Assembly: GCA_015657535.1 (NCBI GenBank)
Contig: JADHZB010001136.1
Span: 1-64,000, forward strand
DNA length: 64,000 bases
From: Nephromyces sp. MM_2019
Taxonomy: Eukaryota; Apicomplexa; Aconoidasida; Nephromycida
Direction of reading: 5' to 3'
Below the pieces are notes generated by a model that saw only the letters and a program-made list of their open reading frames with translations, did not search any database and had not been told where the DNA came from. Below are positions 11,552-24,518 of this stretch, in pieces (positions within the stretch are counted from its first letter, which is position 1; every line of letters begins with the position of its first letter). The position numbers and the translations under genes were made by a program.

Positions 11552-13103
11552 CTAACCGCTTTGAATTTCCACGGGAAGACTCTTCTCTTCGAGGTTGCTG
11601 AAATTTTCGTCTGAAGTATCACTTTCGTTGCTGCCTACAGGCATACTCCTGGTATGAGCTTCTTGAGTGAATAATTCATTTTTCATGTAGTAGGAACCAG
11701 GCCTCGCTGCAGCCGCTTGTAACTGTATAAGTTCGTTGGCACTCGGCAAAATTCTCAGTTGATAGCCATCCGGCTGAGGTGAAAGACTTTCATTCACAGC
11801 TACATTCGAATCTTCTTTAGAGAAGTAATCATCTTCTCTCTTGGGGATGTATCTGTGAAGTTTGCGTTTGAATTGAATGAAGTAAATTTTGAAAGTCCCG
11901 TTCATGCAACTTTTGGAAGTAAAGTCCCATGCAGGGACTTTAGTCCAAACCGGTTACTAATATTGTGCCTTTCAGTGACTTACTTGATAACTTCTTCGAA
12001 TTCTTCTACTTCTCTTTCCCTGAATATTTCCTCAACCTCAGGGATCTCAACTATACGATCGTACCATTCTTCAATGATGACTGGCTTTTCTATGACCTTT
12101 TCTTGTAGTATAATTTTCGGGACATATTTATATTTGTAGACCACCTGTGGTATCTCCACTTCCTTTTCAACTATCTTTATCTCGGGAACACGCACAATCT
12201 ATAGACAATAAAGTGTAAAAAGTATTTTTACAAATTTTACTGGCCCTTTACAAGTTGCAATAGCTTAAGTGACACCAGTAATGACGATTCATACATATAA
12301 AAAAATTATTGCTCCCTTGTGAGTTCTGGTTTAGTGGTTAGCACGCATGGGGGTGACAGCCCGATATAATTACCTTTTCAATATATTTTGTAAAGGGTTT
12401 GGGAACTTGGGTAATTTTATCTTGGTAAATAATTTTTGGGACTATCCTCTGAGTCGTCTTGACCAAAGGGACCTCCACGTGCTTCGTAATTATGTCAATC
12501 GGTTGATACGCCGTAACGGCGACCTAGTGAGAAAAATGGAAAGTATGGCTCACTGAAGCATTGAACATTGTTTCCACAGCCATACAAGACCTAGGCTTTC
12601 GAAGATCCCGGTCATGCTTGAAGGCAAACTATCACTTGGACATCTTGTGAACCTATTATTCTGTACTGTGAACACTACATATCACTTCGACTTGTCCACT
12701 GCCCCGTTAGGTTAGTGTCATCACTCCTACCATCAGAAGCCATACAGGTAAAGGGGAGGTTATAACAAAGTAAGAGTGTGGCACACATGCAAGTACTGCT
12801 CGTGTGTACCAATCTTTAGACGCCGCACAATAGTAGCTGGCCACTCATTCAAAATACTTTCGTCAAGCAGCAAACCATAAACTAAAATAGGAAATCCGCC
12901 GTACTGCATACCCATTTTCTTTCCACAGTGGTGCCTTGGAGGTTTCTTCCATTCAGCCGATTTCGGTGGTCAAAAAGAAACCCAGCATCTTCAGGCGCCA
13001 AAGATTCCCTATTTGCTAGTGCTACTGGTTTCTGAGAACCTAAAGTGGCGGCTGAATAGTCACCTGTTTCGTCCAGGTCAGCCCCAGGTACTGATATGTC
13101 CAT
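11552..13103 (-). CDS. Alveolin-domain inner membrane complex protein A
   Basis: Exons 13103-12912, 12523-12374, 12198-11984, 11852-11552 (stop), phases 0, 0, 2; 285 residues. Alveolins form the filamentous network under the inner membrane complex of apicomplexans and other alveolates. Exon 1 is a unique, acidic N-terminus (MDISVPGADLDETGDYSA). Exons 2 and 3 are repeats rich in Val, Pro, Glu, Lys, Ile and Tyr in the alveolin style, with EKEVEIPQVVYKYKYVPKI and EKPVIIEEWYDRIVEIPEVE as examples, at roughly residues 65-185. Exon 4 is a polar, non-repetitive tail. The ATG at 13103 follows directly on a strong acceptor (long T tract, ATAG), so either a 5' UTR intron or an additional upstream coding exon exists. 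Its neighbour at 14445 is a second alveolin on the opposite strand. The exact IMC family member cannot be named from sequence alone. Confidence 0.87.
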
Positions 13104-14444
13104 GCTATGAAGTTGGAAAAAAAAGAGGGAATTTTGATCATTACCGTGTGAATGACAGATGCCATTTCCTTACGCATCAAGACACGAATATTTTCACCAT
13201 GGAGCCCACCCAACCTTGCCATGAACTACTGATGAAAAATGATTTTGATTATGAAAAGGGCATGTGAAGACGGAACCTCTTTCAATGAGCAAGTTGAATT
13301 ACGCCATGTAAAACTTAGAATCGACCTAGTAATATCGTGTCTATTTATATAAAAGACATAATAGCGAAAAGCCGCTCATACTGCGGCATCTATAAGGAGC
13401 AAATCATATCACTGGTAGAAGCGTTTCCAAGAATCTGCACATGCCCCCCACACGATGACCGGCGACTGCTGACCGCAGTATTTTTCATACTCTGGCTACC
13501 ACATTTCAATTATGATAATCTAGCTCTACATATACCTTCATGCATTATTTTTCACCCGATTTTCCCCCGATATTTTCACCTATTCCGGAAACTGCCTAGT
13601 GCTAGCGATTGTGTGATAATTCAAATGGAGCGCGGCTTCATCATCATCAACAAACCTCCTGTATGAATTTCAATAATTCACGGTACGATAGAAACACCTG
13701 CAAATGTCTGTAGATATCGATATGCTCGATAGCTAAGTAGCAGCTTAAAACAGAACGCCACCATGATCAGTCTGGCTTGAGCGCTCAACAAGCTGCTTTG
13801 CTAGCAATGACGGCACCTAGGTCCGACTGGTCAAGGTACCGCGTACATTTATGCCTAATTTCGCACGCGAGCTCCCCGATGGGACGCTACTGCTACACGC
13901 ACTCTGGAGTAGGCAACGTTGAAGAGGTCAAATTTTTTTGGGCTGCCTGCGAGGTAAGGCACCAACTATAGTACCTGTGATAAGACAGCACCTCATTCGC
14001 CTAAAAGATGCCGGTAAAAGTTAGCTTCCCTTTCATAAGGTGTCACTTTGTTGGAACGCCTCAAAGTGTATACTGCAGTCACTTGTTGGCGCATTTTCAC
14101 CCCTTTGTCCTGCGGCCACGAACTAAAATACGTTGGTTACTTTGAACCCTGGCGTTGAATTTGAGACTACATCCTTGTAGTTAACTGCCACGTATCTAAG
14201 TATAGCACATCTCAATCCAAAGCTGCTAGTAGGCACTCGAGATATGATTTGGCGAAATGATTTCTAAACAAGTTAGCATATCGTGTCAAGGTGCAAGGCG
14301 TATATTATATTTTACACCATTGGCAGCGCTCACTCATCTGTATATTCAACTAGCTATTCTCATAAATGCGTGAAGATGCTGTCACCCTTTTATGCGCAGT
14401 AAGTCACGTGGTGAATTTGAAATATATATCCTGAAGTAGAGGAC
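13104..14444. promoter_or_regulatory. Shared divergent interval between two alveolin genes
   Basis: 1.34 kb separates the start codons of two alveolin genes that point away from each other, so both promoters and 5' UTRs must lie here. The long T tract plus ATAG just upstream of 13103 indicates an intron in the 5' UTR of the minus-strand gene. An open frame at 13337-13666 (+, 109 codons) has no motif and is not called. No TATA box or defined factor site can be claimed by eye. Confidence 0.5.
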
Positions 14445-16199
14445 ATGGCATTTAGTGCAACCCCAAAGAGTCGAATGGATGAAGATGGGGAGCTACATGA
14501 AAGTAGCCTCCTGACAGCTCGAAGTCCCCTCAGCCCAGCAGGAAAGTTTGAAATATCTAGTCAAACCCCTGCCTCTATGCATTCGGGGGTTGACAATACA
14601 ACAGCAGATATAATTTCTAAGTACCCGGCCAAGATATTTCAGCCCTTGAGAGAGGTTAGCCATTCTTATGACTCAAAGATTTTTGCTATAGCATACTCCT
14701 ACATTGCATTAGTGGCGGCAGCAATGGCAACGGCGCAGAATAACATTAAGGCAACATAAAATAATTTCGATAGCACTAACTTCGTAATACTCGAGCTCAA
14801 GACCAGCGGAGGTGTAGGATAGAGTATGGAGTACCTCAAAGTCAGAAAATTTCCATTTTTTTTGAATCTATTAGAAAGACTGTGATTAAGGACTTATCTA
14901 TACATACAATTTGAGGGAAGCCCTTGTTACAACGACGTGTAGACTAGCCGCCAGATATTAGGTCTTGCCAGTCCCTAGTGCCAATAACGAAAGCTTTCAC
15001 ATTCTTAGCTAATCTAACGTTTCAAAAATCACGTTTCTCTTTATTACTGGCGCCGACACTTTGTGAATAATTATGTACCAGGCCATAGCATTCCAGCGAT
15101 AGAAATAGACTAACCACCCCTAAAAGCTATACCATTTCACCTAAGAGTCTGAGATAAGCGTCGCCTAAAAACTTGAAATTCATGCTTTAATATACTGTTA
15201 CTGTGAGCTTTAGACCACGAGTGTCCTGCAGATGCTGTACGAGAATTAACATTCCTTGAGAAGGCGGAAAATTCATGAAGTCTCCCAGTGCTTTGGTACA
15301 TTCGTAAATTATATTATTACAGGAGCGCATATGTGAGGTATATACGACGCGGTTTAAGGAGGAGGTTATCGAGGTACCAGAGGTACGCTATATCGAGAAG
15401 GTTATAGAAGTACCACAACCTATATATAAAGTGAAGGTGAAATATGTCCGGGACGTTGTCATCAAGGAAAAAATTAAGCCCATATACAAACCAGTTATTG
15501 AGGAGAAGATAATAGAAGTACCGCAGATACAGGTAGGAACCACGCAAATATTATCGTATTAAAAATAAAGCTGCATCACAGCACTTCAATTTTTCTACTC
15601 AATTAAGTGCAAATGAAGATTTCAATGTTTTTCATTGTCATCTATATGCTGAAATCAATTCCTGCTTCAAAGATATGGAATAGTGCGCATTCAAATTTAC
15701 ATCTACGGAATGAAAAATTCGAAATAAAATCAATGGGAATCAAAATCCAAGGTATCGGATTTTCTGCATACACTTGGTAGCTCCAATACATTAGTATCAT
15801 TACAAGCGTCGAATATAAGCAAGCCAACCAATTTTTTTCCAACGCATTTCCTACCCTAAAAAACGCTTATTATAAAAACTGGTGAGTGAGGCCAGACAGT
15901 GCACTTAGCGGCTTAATGCGGTAACTATTTCTGGCTGAAATCAATATTGCACAATAACCGGATACTAAAAAATTTGCCTAGTTAGCAATCATTTTTGTGC
16001 TCCTTGGCAGTATCTAGAAAAGTTCGTGGAGGTCCCAAGATACATCCAGAAGAAAGAGAAAATAATCGAAAAGCCAAGAAAAATCGTTATCGAGCACGTA
16101 GTGCCAGTACTTCGAACAAAAAAAAAGGAATACACTGTTGAAATACCCTCCATTGATGTACGTGAGAGCGACTATATAAAGCAGCACTATCGACAATAG
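14445..16199 (+). CDS. Alveolin-domain inner membrane complex protein B
   Basis: Exons 14445-14654 (ATG), 15323-15532, 16011-16199 (stop TAG), both introns phase 0; 202 residues. Exon 1 is a Ser/Thr-rich unique N-terminus ending AKIFQPLRE. Exons 2 and 3 are alveolin repeats with the characteristic EVPEV, EKVIEVPQPIYKVKVKYV, EEKIIEVPQ and EKFVEVPRYI blocks, ending in RESDYIKQHYRQ. As with other alveolins it should localise to the subpellicular network. It is shorter than protein A and lacks a long C-terminal tail, but has the same plan of unique N-terminus plus exon-coded repeats, in keeping with origin by inverted duplication. The gap 14655-15322 shows no convincing further exon. No cysteine-rich palmitoylation tail is visible. 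Confidence 0.87.
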
Positions 16200-17303
16200 A
16201 GTCCTGAATGCTTGATGTCACACAGAGGTTGTTTACCCATTAGAGGTAAAGCAGTGAAGTGTAATATATATTCCTATCTTGCCTGAAAGGGGTAAATACG
16301 TAGCCTATCCTTCCATTAAGGAATACAATACAACGCTTAAAAAATATATCCAAAAAGCTCCAAAATTTCATCTCAAGAAATAGCATGTCTTAGCAGTGAG
16401 AAATAAGCGAAAATATTTCAGTGCCTTCCTTCCGCCCTCATTCAATAAGTAAGTTGATCAGCAAGTTATACGCCAGCTAGGGACATTCATAGCGTAGCAA
16501 AAAAATATCCATAAATAGGGTAATAAAATTTTAAGCGTGGCTAACAATTTTTCATTGAGAGCTGTTAGAAAATACCAAAAAAAGCTTACAAAAAGCATGT
16601 AAAAAGCTAGGCTTGTCATGCCATGGGATTTCATACAGCTTGTAACAGAAATCAGGGGGGGTTGGTACCAGATCTCTTAAAGCTGTTCACCCTCATTCAA
16701 CAAACAAATCCCAATCTGCTGTATGTAAAGCACTGGCAATACAAAATGATAGTAACGCTTTATAAGATATAAATAGAATCGCCACAATGCCAAAAAAGCC
16801 AAGCTGAACGGCCAAAAAACAATTATCACCACGGAGCTTTGGGTTGCGGAGATGAACCAGCAAAAATTTTGAAACGCTTCAAAGAAAACCTTGGATATCG
16901 CAAGTAAACAACAAATTTACGGAATATCAGCGGATTTTTTCCCTACGCAAATGAGTAAAATAGTAATTAAAGCGATCAAAGTAATAGTAGAGAATGCAAT
17001 ATCTCATGAGGCTCTAAAAACTATGACGCATAAGATTTGCCAAATTCCATCATCATCGTGAAGAAACTAGCTATTTCGCTTGGAGGGTACCGTTGGTGCT
17101 ATCTTTTGATGACAAATAGCTCTGAGCATCAATATAAGAATGTAGCCTGAAAATTAAAGCATTGGATGTGGCTAAATGAGAGCGCAATTTTTTTCTAAAA
17201 AAAACAAAAAAGCGACTAATATTTAAACAACATAAAAAATTATTATTAAATTAAGCATTTTAGTTATATGGAAGAAAGCATAGCTGGGAAAAATTTACAA
17301 GCT
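16200..17303. other. Convergent intergenic interval
   Basis: 1.1 kb of AT-rich DNA lies between the stop codons of alveolin B (+) and PARN (-). It should contain both 3' UTRs and polyadenylation sites. I see no open frame with motifs, no repeat and no RNA gene. Confidence 0.5.
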
Positions 17304-20300
17304 TCAGCCAAAACAAACTAACTTAAAGGATTTATCGCGGCCAGCGTACATCTTGAGCACGCTTCTAGCATCGTCCTCATTCCTGCACACGATCCAACTA
17401 GACGTAGCATCCAGTATGCTCACTGATACTGGAATAGGGTGCCAAATCTGAAAAAAATCAGTCAGAGAACGCCATGATTACATACGAGCATCATTTCATA
17501 GGCAAATAGAAATTAATAATAAAGCAAGAAACCGGAGTATATGCAATATATTCTTCTGATTTGTTCAAAAAGAAATCCAATCCCTAAAGTACATGCATCT
17601 GACGCTCAAACTTGTTAAAAAATGATAGTATCAAGCAAAGAGTGTCTATAAGCTAATGGATTTCAAACTAAAGCTACTCTATACAGAAAGAAAAGCACAA
17701 ATTTGCATCTTGCTAAATCAGAGGCGGGGTTAGTGAGTTATACCTTTAACAATTCCCACTTCTTCCAATGAGCTGGGTACCCGGTCATTAGAAAATGCCG
17801 TGACATATTATCCTCGTCTTTACTATTCAAAAAAATAACGTTGGGTTGGGTCTTCACCAGCCTGATGATTTCATAGAAATGGATAATAGCAGCACAGGAA
17901 GAATTCGTGAAAAACTCTGATTATGAAAGAGAAGTGCGTAGAATACTCTACTCCTATTGCTAAAAAGTTGATGCAGGAAAAGTATGGTATATTTTTCGGC
18001 CACATACTTTTGTAGAATGCTAGCTTCATCCGTAGGTCTCATTAAAACACTTGTTCATTCCTTAAATTTGAAAAAGCCAATCCAGCAATCATGTTGCATA
18101 GTTGAAGATTTTCATGAAAAATAGCTACCAAATTAACTCCACATAATGCCGAATATGATGATGCCCGATTCCAAATTTTGCATTAGATCTTCCCGCTATA
18201 TAATTAATTGGTAAACAAGAGTAAACACATACATAGATGACTGACAGTTTTGGGAGCTTAAAATATACACTTGCTAATATACCGTATTCGGTTGGCCATT
18301 AAACTGAGAATTTCCATCATAGTTCCGTTAGATCCTTCCTCACTGCACACAAAAATTGATTAGGCATTACATAATCACTAAAAATAAATCAACTGGATTT
18401 AGCACTTCCTCAGGAACAGGCCTTGGAAGTGCAAAAGACAAGAGTGGCCTATTATTACCTTATTGAAGTTAGGCTCATAAAGTACAATCAAGCTTCTTCT
18501 TCTTCCACATTTTGAAATTTAAGAATACAACACACTACAACCAAGCTTCTTCTTCTACATATCCAAATGGAGCTGGCAATGATATAAAAAGCCGTGAAAC
18601 TTCATAGCTTCTTGGCACTCAGAAAAAAAAGTTAGAAACCTTAGCTTAGTGTTGTCCCATGAAAGTCTTTTCGATTTCAAGACCTTGGAGCACTGCAGTA
18701 TGAAAATAACGCTCGTCATCATACTATCAAAACCCGCTTCATGGCTCAAATTCTTAGGGATATCCACGTCAGCAAGCTTTTCCGAACGAATATCATCCGG
18801 GAGCTCATCAAGTGAAGAAGCCATACTTTCCTGATAATGACCTGAAATTAAGGCTTTACAGACTTTATAAAGTGGGATTTCAAAAAAAAAGGTACTAGTG
18901 ATCTTACCAGTGTGATGTTCCCTAGGTACATCACTAGCTCGTTGAAAAAGCTTCGTAGCTCCCCCAGGCGGCCTGTCGTAAATGCGCAGGAAAAGATGAC
19001 AAGAAATTCTCCATTAAAATGAGAACGCTGAAATTATGTAACCATCAAGGTGGACGGAAAGGGGCAGAGAGAAAGTGCAGAAAGAAAAAAAGCAAATTAG
19101 AATGTTTAAACCAAGTGATTTCCAGGAGGGAGAGATATAAGGTGAAGGAAGCAAATAAAAGAAGAAAAACAGCGCATTAGAATATTGACAAAAAAGCGAC
19201 TTCCAAGGGAGATATATACATATGTATATTAATTCACCTTGAGTTGGGTGATTACATATGCTTTATTCAGAGGAAAGACCCTTCAAAAAAACGCTCTTAA
19301 AAAATTGAAAATAGAGATTGTAGCAAGATTATCAAGATTAGTGAAACAACGAAAATGCGAACACACGTAGAAGATGCATAATTTATCGTTAGAAGAGGCC
19401 TCGACGAATTGTAAAGGACACCATTGGGGGTTATATATGGTTGCTAGAATATCCATACACATTCCAAAGAGCAAAAACAGTTAAAAACGTATACCTCCAA
19501 AACGTTCCAGGTAATGAGCTAATCTCAAATGTTAAACCATTGCTAGGAAAACCTTCTTCCTCCGTACTACAGGCGGCCATATAATCACACAGTCCTGCAG
19601 AACAAAACTAGTTAATTAGTACGGTTTCAGTTAAAAACGGAAATTTTTATATAAAAAATAAAATGTACCTCCTATTGCGCGGTACAAACAATAAACCCTT
19701 AACCCTAAACCCTACAACCTAAATCCTAAAACCGAAGCAATTAAAAAATTTTTTTCGTCACTCGAGCTACCGTACAGCTTTATAGGATGTGCAATGATTA
19801 CCTCAAAAACGTGCATATGAATTTACGACTCCTTTCTTTGCTCTAAAGTGCAAGGAGATCATAACTATTGGGATGCAGCAAAAGATTTTATCAGCAAAAA
19901 TTTCACAACTGGCAAATATTTGAAGAAAATAAGATGATACTTGATGAACTAGATTTTCGCAAGAATGTGGAACACACAAGGCAGAAAAATGCAGAGGTAA
20001 TGCCTGCTTTCAGCGAGTCTTTAAACTGAACTACTGAGTTTGCTATATGTTCTTGCGACACACAGTTTCTCTATGCATCATACTCCCTTCATATCATTCA
20101 TATGTTCATAAAAATAGGGCGAAAATACCTTCTAGTGTATTTGGAGGATTCAAAAGAGACAATTGCTCGTGAGCCTCACAGAGGTATTTAGTATCGAAAG
20201 TAACAGGAAAACGGCTGGTCCATAATTCCTTGAACATGGCAACGTTATCAGGTAACTCTCTGAATCAATAAATGTGCTTATGTGTGTATATGTGTGTATG

Positions 20301-23300
20301 TGCGTATGTGCAAATGTGCAAGTATGTGTGTGAGTGTATGAGTATGTGCAAGTGTGTGTGCGCTTGTGTTGTGTGCATCTATGAAGTATAAAGAGGGCAG
20401 CGCTACCACCAATTTCACATGAAATACTCGGAGTAAAAACAGCAAAAGAGTTTTTAAAAAAAGTAAAATCACATCAATTTACTCGTAAAAGGTCTGCTGC
20501 AGGTGCAAGAAATCGTAGAAGCAGTTGTGGCCAACAATAGGCTTCTTCCGCAAAGAAATTTCATCAAAAATTCTTCGCACTCCCACAGCTTCCTTTAATA
20601 TCTCCAGCTCTTGATACAAGGAGCTTATCTTCCGGTCAAAAACCTTATCTTCTGATCTGGCAGATAAAAAAAGGGCTTAGAGGGTATTCTGCTTTTAGGT
20701 TTTACAGTAGGCGAAATTTCGCTATCCCTAACATCTTACAGGTTTAGTAGCAGGAAATAGCATATCATCTGCAATTTAAATTTTAAAAGGAAATCTAGGA
20801 GTAGATACTCTTTCTCAATTTCGACGACGAATAGTGAATGCAACGTATTCACACACAAGAGAGACTATCGCACTGGAATTCAAGCGCTACTTGCATTACA
20901 GCCAAGCAAAGAATTAAGATTATAAGCTAGCTACTTGACAGCAAACTACACACTCATGTGTGTGTGTGTCTTCATCACGACTTCTTGTCTCGCATCTACG
21001 CCGAGAAACAGGTGCTAATGTGAAAGAATGCACGCGTATCATAGCTACACAAACCAAGCGTTGCTCATATGATAGCCACACAAACAATGAAGAATCCGCT
21101 ACTTACCCTTTAGCCAACAAAAAATTGAGAAAATAATCAAAAATTGAACGGTTTCTCTAGAAAAAATAGCACACAAATAATACTAAAAGAAATTAAACGC
21201 AACTTTCAACGGAATCGTCAAAAAAAGTCATTTTTGACGGAATCTGATGTTTCAGAGAAAAACAACAAATCTCATAAGTCACGATAAGAATCGAGATTTT
21301 GTCTAAATTATAAAAAACTGGTAAGCATAATCGATAAGTTGAAGTTGAAAAATTTTCGGCAAAAAAAAATTGTTTGCTACACTCCAACCTATGCATTGAC
21401 ACGTATCTCTCTTTCCCTCTTTTCACGGAGTGGCTGTATACCCCAGAGTACTGCTGAGATATCATTGCATGAATAATAAGTCTTTGGAAGGCGTTATCAA
21501 CTGGTATATCTAAAGATGCTCTTTCTTCGTTATTCGGGTTCATAAGATCTGCTGCCAACCATGCGTCAATCTGCTGCCTTACCATAGCGATTTCTGAAAG
21601 GTCTTCTTTGCGTAAGCTATTCAGCAAAGATTTAACGCAGTGAGAAGCACTCCCTTCAATTCCTCTGGATGAAGAATCTGAGAAAATATGGAAAAATAAA
21701 AAAAAGGCTGCCTTAAAGCAATAAAAAATGAAATGAAGTGGGCTGAAGCTTTCTGCCAAATAGATTAGCATAAAATAGAAACATTCAGTGTGCTGAAACA
21801 TCCAGATTCTGCTGGAAAGTCTGTTAGGAAGGGAAAAAACCTACTGAAAGACTCTTAAAAGTATTCGTCTCGTATACCAAAAAAAACGGAAATAAACAGA
21901 GATTAAAAAAAAGCTATAGATTTATTCTAGTAATACAAGGAAAATCTTTTTTAGGGTTTAGGGTTTTTGAAGCCGGAATCAGGACTTACCGTTACCCTGG
22001 GAAGCATTTCTTAATTCCTCAAGTTCTCGAATCCTTCGCTCCAAAAGTGCTCGGGTTTCTTGCTCGTCCTATGCGAAAGAAGACAAATCTTCAAAATAAA
22101 AAGAGTTTAATTGTAAAGCTGCTATTAGAGCAAATAAAAAGATAGGCAAAAAGTGTGAGAAACTCAAAGATGTGAAATTTTCCAGAAAAAAGAGCAAGAG
22201 ACTCATTGGTGAGAGCTCAGGAGTACTAGACGCACAAACACACACATACACGCACACAGGAGTAAGAGACCAAAGGCTTATTGGTGAGAGCTCAGGAGAA
22301 GTAGATACACACACACACACGCACATATATTCTGGATTACAAGCTTTCCACTTCATCACTTACATGATTCCTTAGAGATACAAATTCTCGAGCGATAATG
22401 CCATGCAAAAAAAGAAAAAAAAACTACAAAACTTTAGTTAATTTCATCTTCTTCACAGAAGCCTTCTTCATGGACGCAGGTTTCTGTGAATAAACTTTTA
22501 TACCTTGGGCCTCATATAAGCAAGACCTTCAGATATCCAAGAATTGAAATCAAAATTATTGTCCCTCAAAAAACTCAAAGTAGAAGTCGAAGCCTGTGTT
22601 TAGAATAAGAAGATGAAAAAAGCGAATTCATAATAGTGGATACTTCAGTCATTAGGCCTTCGAAAAATGCACACACAATAATCCGATGGCAAGAAGGTAA
22701 AAGCAAAATTCTCTTACAAGAAGTATCAACTCTTAACGATCTTATCCACACCATGGCTAAATCGCTAAAAGAAAATCTGGAATTTTTTCACAAAATCTTT
22801 AAAAAAAGAGCCCGGAGTTTTCTTAACTAGCATACACACACAGATCAACACAAAAGTCAACACATGAGATACAGGTTAACACAGGACACACAAGAATCAT
22901 CATATAAATTCCAAATTTCTCATAATACCATGAAGTTTCGGCCATCTCTAGGGTAGAGGTACATGCTCGCAGGGGTGAGTATCCAGTGAGACCTTTTGTG
23001 TTCTGTTGAAAGTGCACACAGGGAAAGTGGGAGGTGGGGAATTCAAGTACAATAAGCACAAAATAAAATATCTCAGTCCTACTGCCTCGTTTTTCAGCAT
23101 ACCATGCATCTGCAGCTGCGTCATCACTAAAGAAAAACGGATCACACAGCGAAGCAACACCAAAAAATGTAGTTATACAATATACTCTTTGCTTATCAAA
23201 GTTGAGAATTCAAGATACCCAAATTTTCCGCCGAAAAAACAGTAAAAAAGCTACACAGTTCTCTAAAGCCCAAACAACTTTGAAAAATAAAATTACTCAG

Positions 23301-24106
23301 AGGCGCATGATGACTAACCGCTTCTTCTAGCCGCGCAGATACCAACCTGAAGCGGCATAAAAGATTTTGCTCCATGGCAATGGGCTTCATAACATCTGTC
23401 AATGCCAACATAATGGTTGTCAGCTTCATGAAGACCTAAGTGAAAAAAAAGGTAAAGGTCAGAAATAAATTATGACACAGAAACAAAGAAAGTGGAATTT
23501 ATAGGCTGCTCTCATGGCCTCCATAAATCACAGTAGACTATCAAATTTGGCTTATTAATTATTGCTAATAATAATTGTATCAGCCTGCGCAATAAGAAGG
23601 CAAAAGTGAAGCATGAGATATCTAATAAGCTACATGCACTGTAAAAATACATTAATCCGGAGGAAAGGCGAAATATCCTAAACAATGAGGCCATTTTTCA
23701 TCCAAGAGAAGCATGGATGCAGCTGCGAAGTAACCATGCAATTGAAGAAGGGCGACTAGTACTTAGCAAAGGAAATATCTCCACTCTGAAGAAGCATTGA
23801 TTAAACTGCAATAAAGGAATATCTAACCGTAATAGACAAAATAACTGCCATCCAAGTTATAACAGAAGATAGGTATAAAAGACTAATTAAAGCAATACTA
23901 TATGTCGTAAGCTCTTAAAGAATAAGCCCAGACAGAACAGAATGAAGCAGATGAAGTGAATTATCGAGAAGCTTACCAGTGAGCTCCAAATCGATGCTCA
24001 CAAATTCCGAATGACGTATCGCTTGTAAGATTAGGGGAAGATGGACTTCCCAGCTCTCCTTGCAGGTTATATTCCTAGCGATTCGTCCAAAGGCACTCCG
24101 TAACAT
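17304..24106 (-). CDS. PARN: Poly(A)-specific ribonuclease PARN (DEDD deadenylase)
   Basis: Fifteen exons, transcript order: 24106-23977, 23435-23319, 23002-22929, 22593-22504, 22068-21990, 21677-21389, 20656-20483, 20259-20129, 19594-19495, 18972-18908, 18841-18640, 18342-18283, 18037-18008, 17861-17744, 17447-17304. They total 1803 nt, 600 residues, close to the usual PARN length. PARN removes mRNA and small-RNA poly(A) tails 3' to 5'. The catalytic set is intact: D39 and E41 in SIDLELTG, D308 in VGHNCFYD, H449 and D454 in HEAGFD. Further PARN blocks are [15 protein letters not shown] sequence at about 120, [18 protein letters not shown], and FDTKYLCE. The segment at about 164-259 occupies the R3H insert position, and the last ~80 residues resemble the C-terminal RRM. 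All fourteen junctions keep phase. Exon 13 (30 nt) has the weakest acceptor. Introns hold telomere-like and microsatellite repeats. Confidence 0.93.
19693..19714. repeat. Interstitial telomere-like repeat (CCCTAAA type), PARN intron
   Basis: About three degenerate CCCTAAA units on the plus strand, inside the PARN intron 19595-20128. The TTTAGGG family is the telomere repeat of many apicomplexans. The downstream sequence (ACAACCTAAATCCTAAAACC) looks like a decayed continuation. Confidence 0.75.
20278..20375. repeat. TG-rich microsatellite in PARN intron
   Basis: An imperfect run of TGTGTA, TGTGCA and TGCAAG units fills much of the short intron 20260-20482. A reading frame through it on the minus strand gives only a His/Thr repeat peptide and is not a gene. 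Confidence 0.8.
21950..21966. repeat. Interstitial telomere-like repeat (TTTAGGG type), PARN intron
   Basis: Two perfect TTTAGGG units followed by a T run, in the PARN intron 21678-21989. The orientation on the plus strand is opposite to the copy at 19693. Confidence 0.8.
22206..22325. repeat. Two-copy 75-bp direct repeat with CA tails, PARN intron
   Basis: The segment TTGGTGAGAGCTCAGGAG occurs at 22206 and again at 22281 (75 bp apart), each copy followed by a CACA-rich tail. It lies in the PARN intron 22069-22503. Confidence 0.8.
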
Positions 24107-24518
24107 GTCTAATAGAAAGGAAATACTTCTAGCTACAATGAACAATTGCCTTTACGGGGGAGAAAGTAGTAAAATTCCGAGTAAACTTTCGCCCCATAGA
24201 AAGTCAATTTTAGGAATAATGCAGTGACTACAGCAGCAGCTTGAGGATTGCTGCTTATCCATCATAACACGAGCAGTCGAGGTGATTTAGATGGTTACAT
24301 CAAGGATTTTTCATTTATAAGTAAGGATGACCGAGAGTTGCAATGGCTTACTTTGCTTGCGTGGGCCTTGTCTGATCAACGAAAGGGGTGAAGATTTTGT
24401 TCCCGTTTGTTTCAGATGAAACTCAATTACTTGCAAACGCTCGTTAATCTTTTTTCAACTTCTGTTGGTTCTATATGGAGCGATCGCTCCAATTAGGGAG
24501 CATGGAGTAGCTAGTGCA

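Noticed and set aside
13337..13666. 109-codon plus-strand frame between the two alveolins
   Set aside because: No motif, no splice partner, and it sits in the divergent interval; composition is that of non-coding DNA.
15317..15547. Tyr/Leu-rich minus-strand frame resembling a membrane protein
   Set aside because: It is the antisense reading of an alveolin repeat exon of the plus-strand gene.
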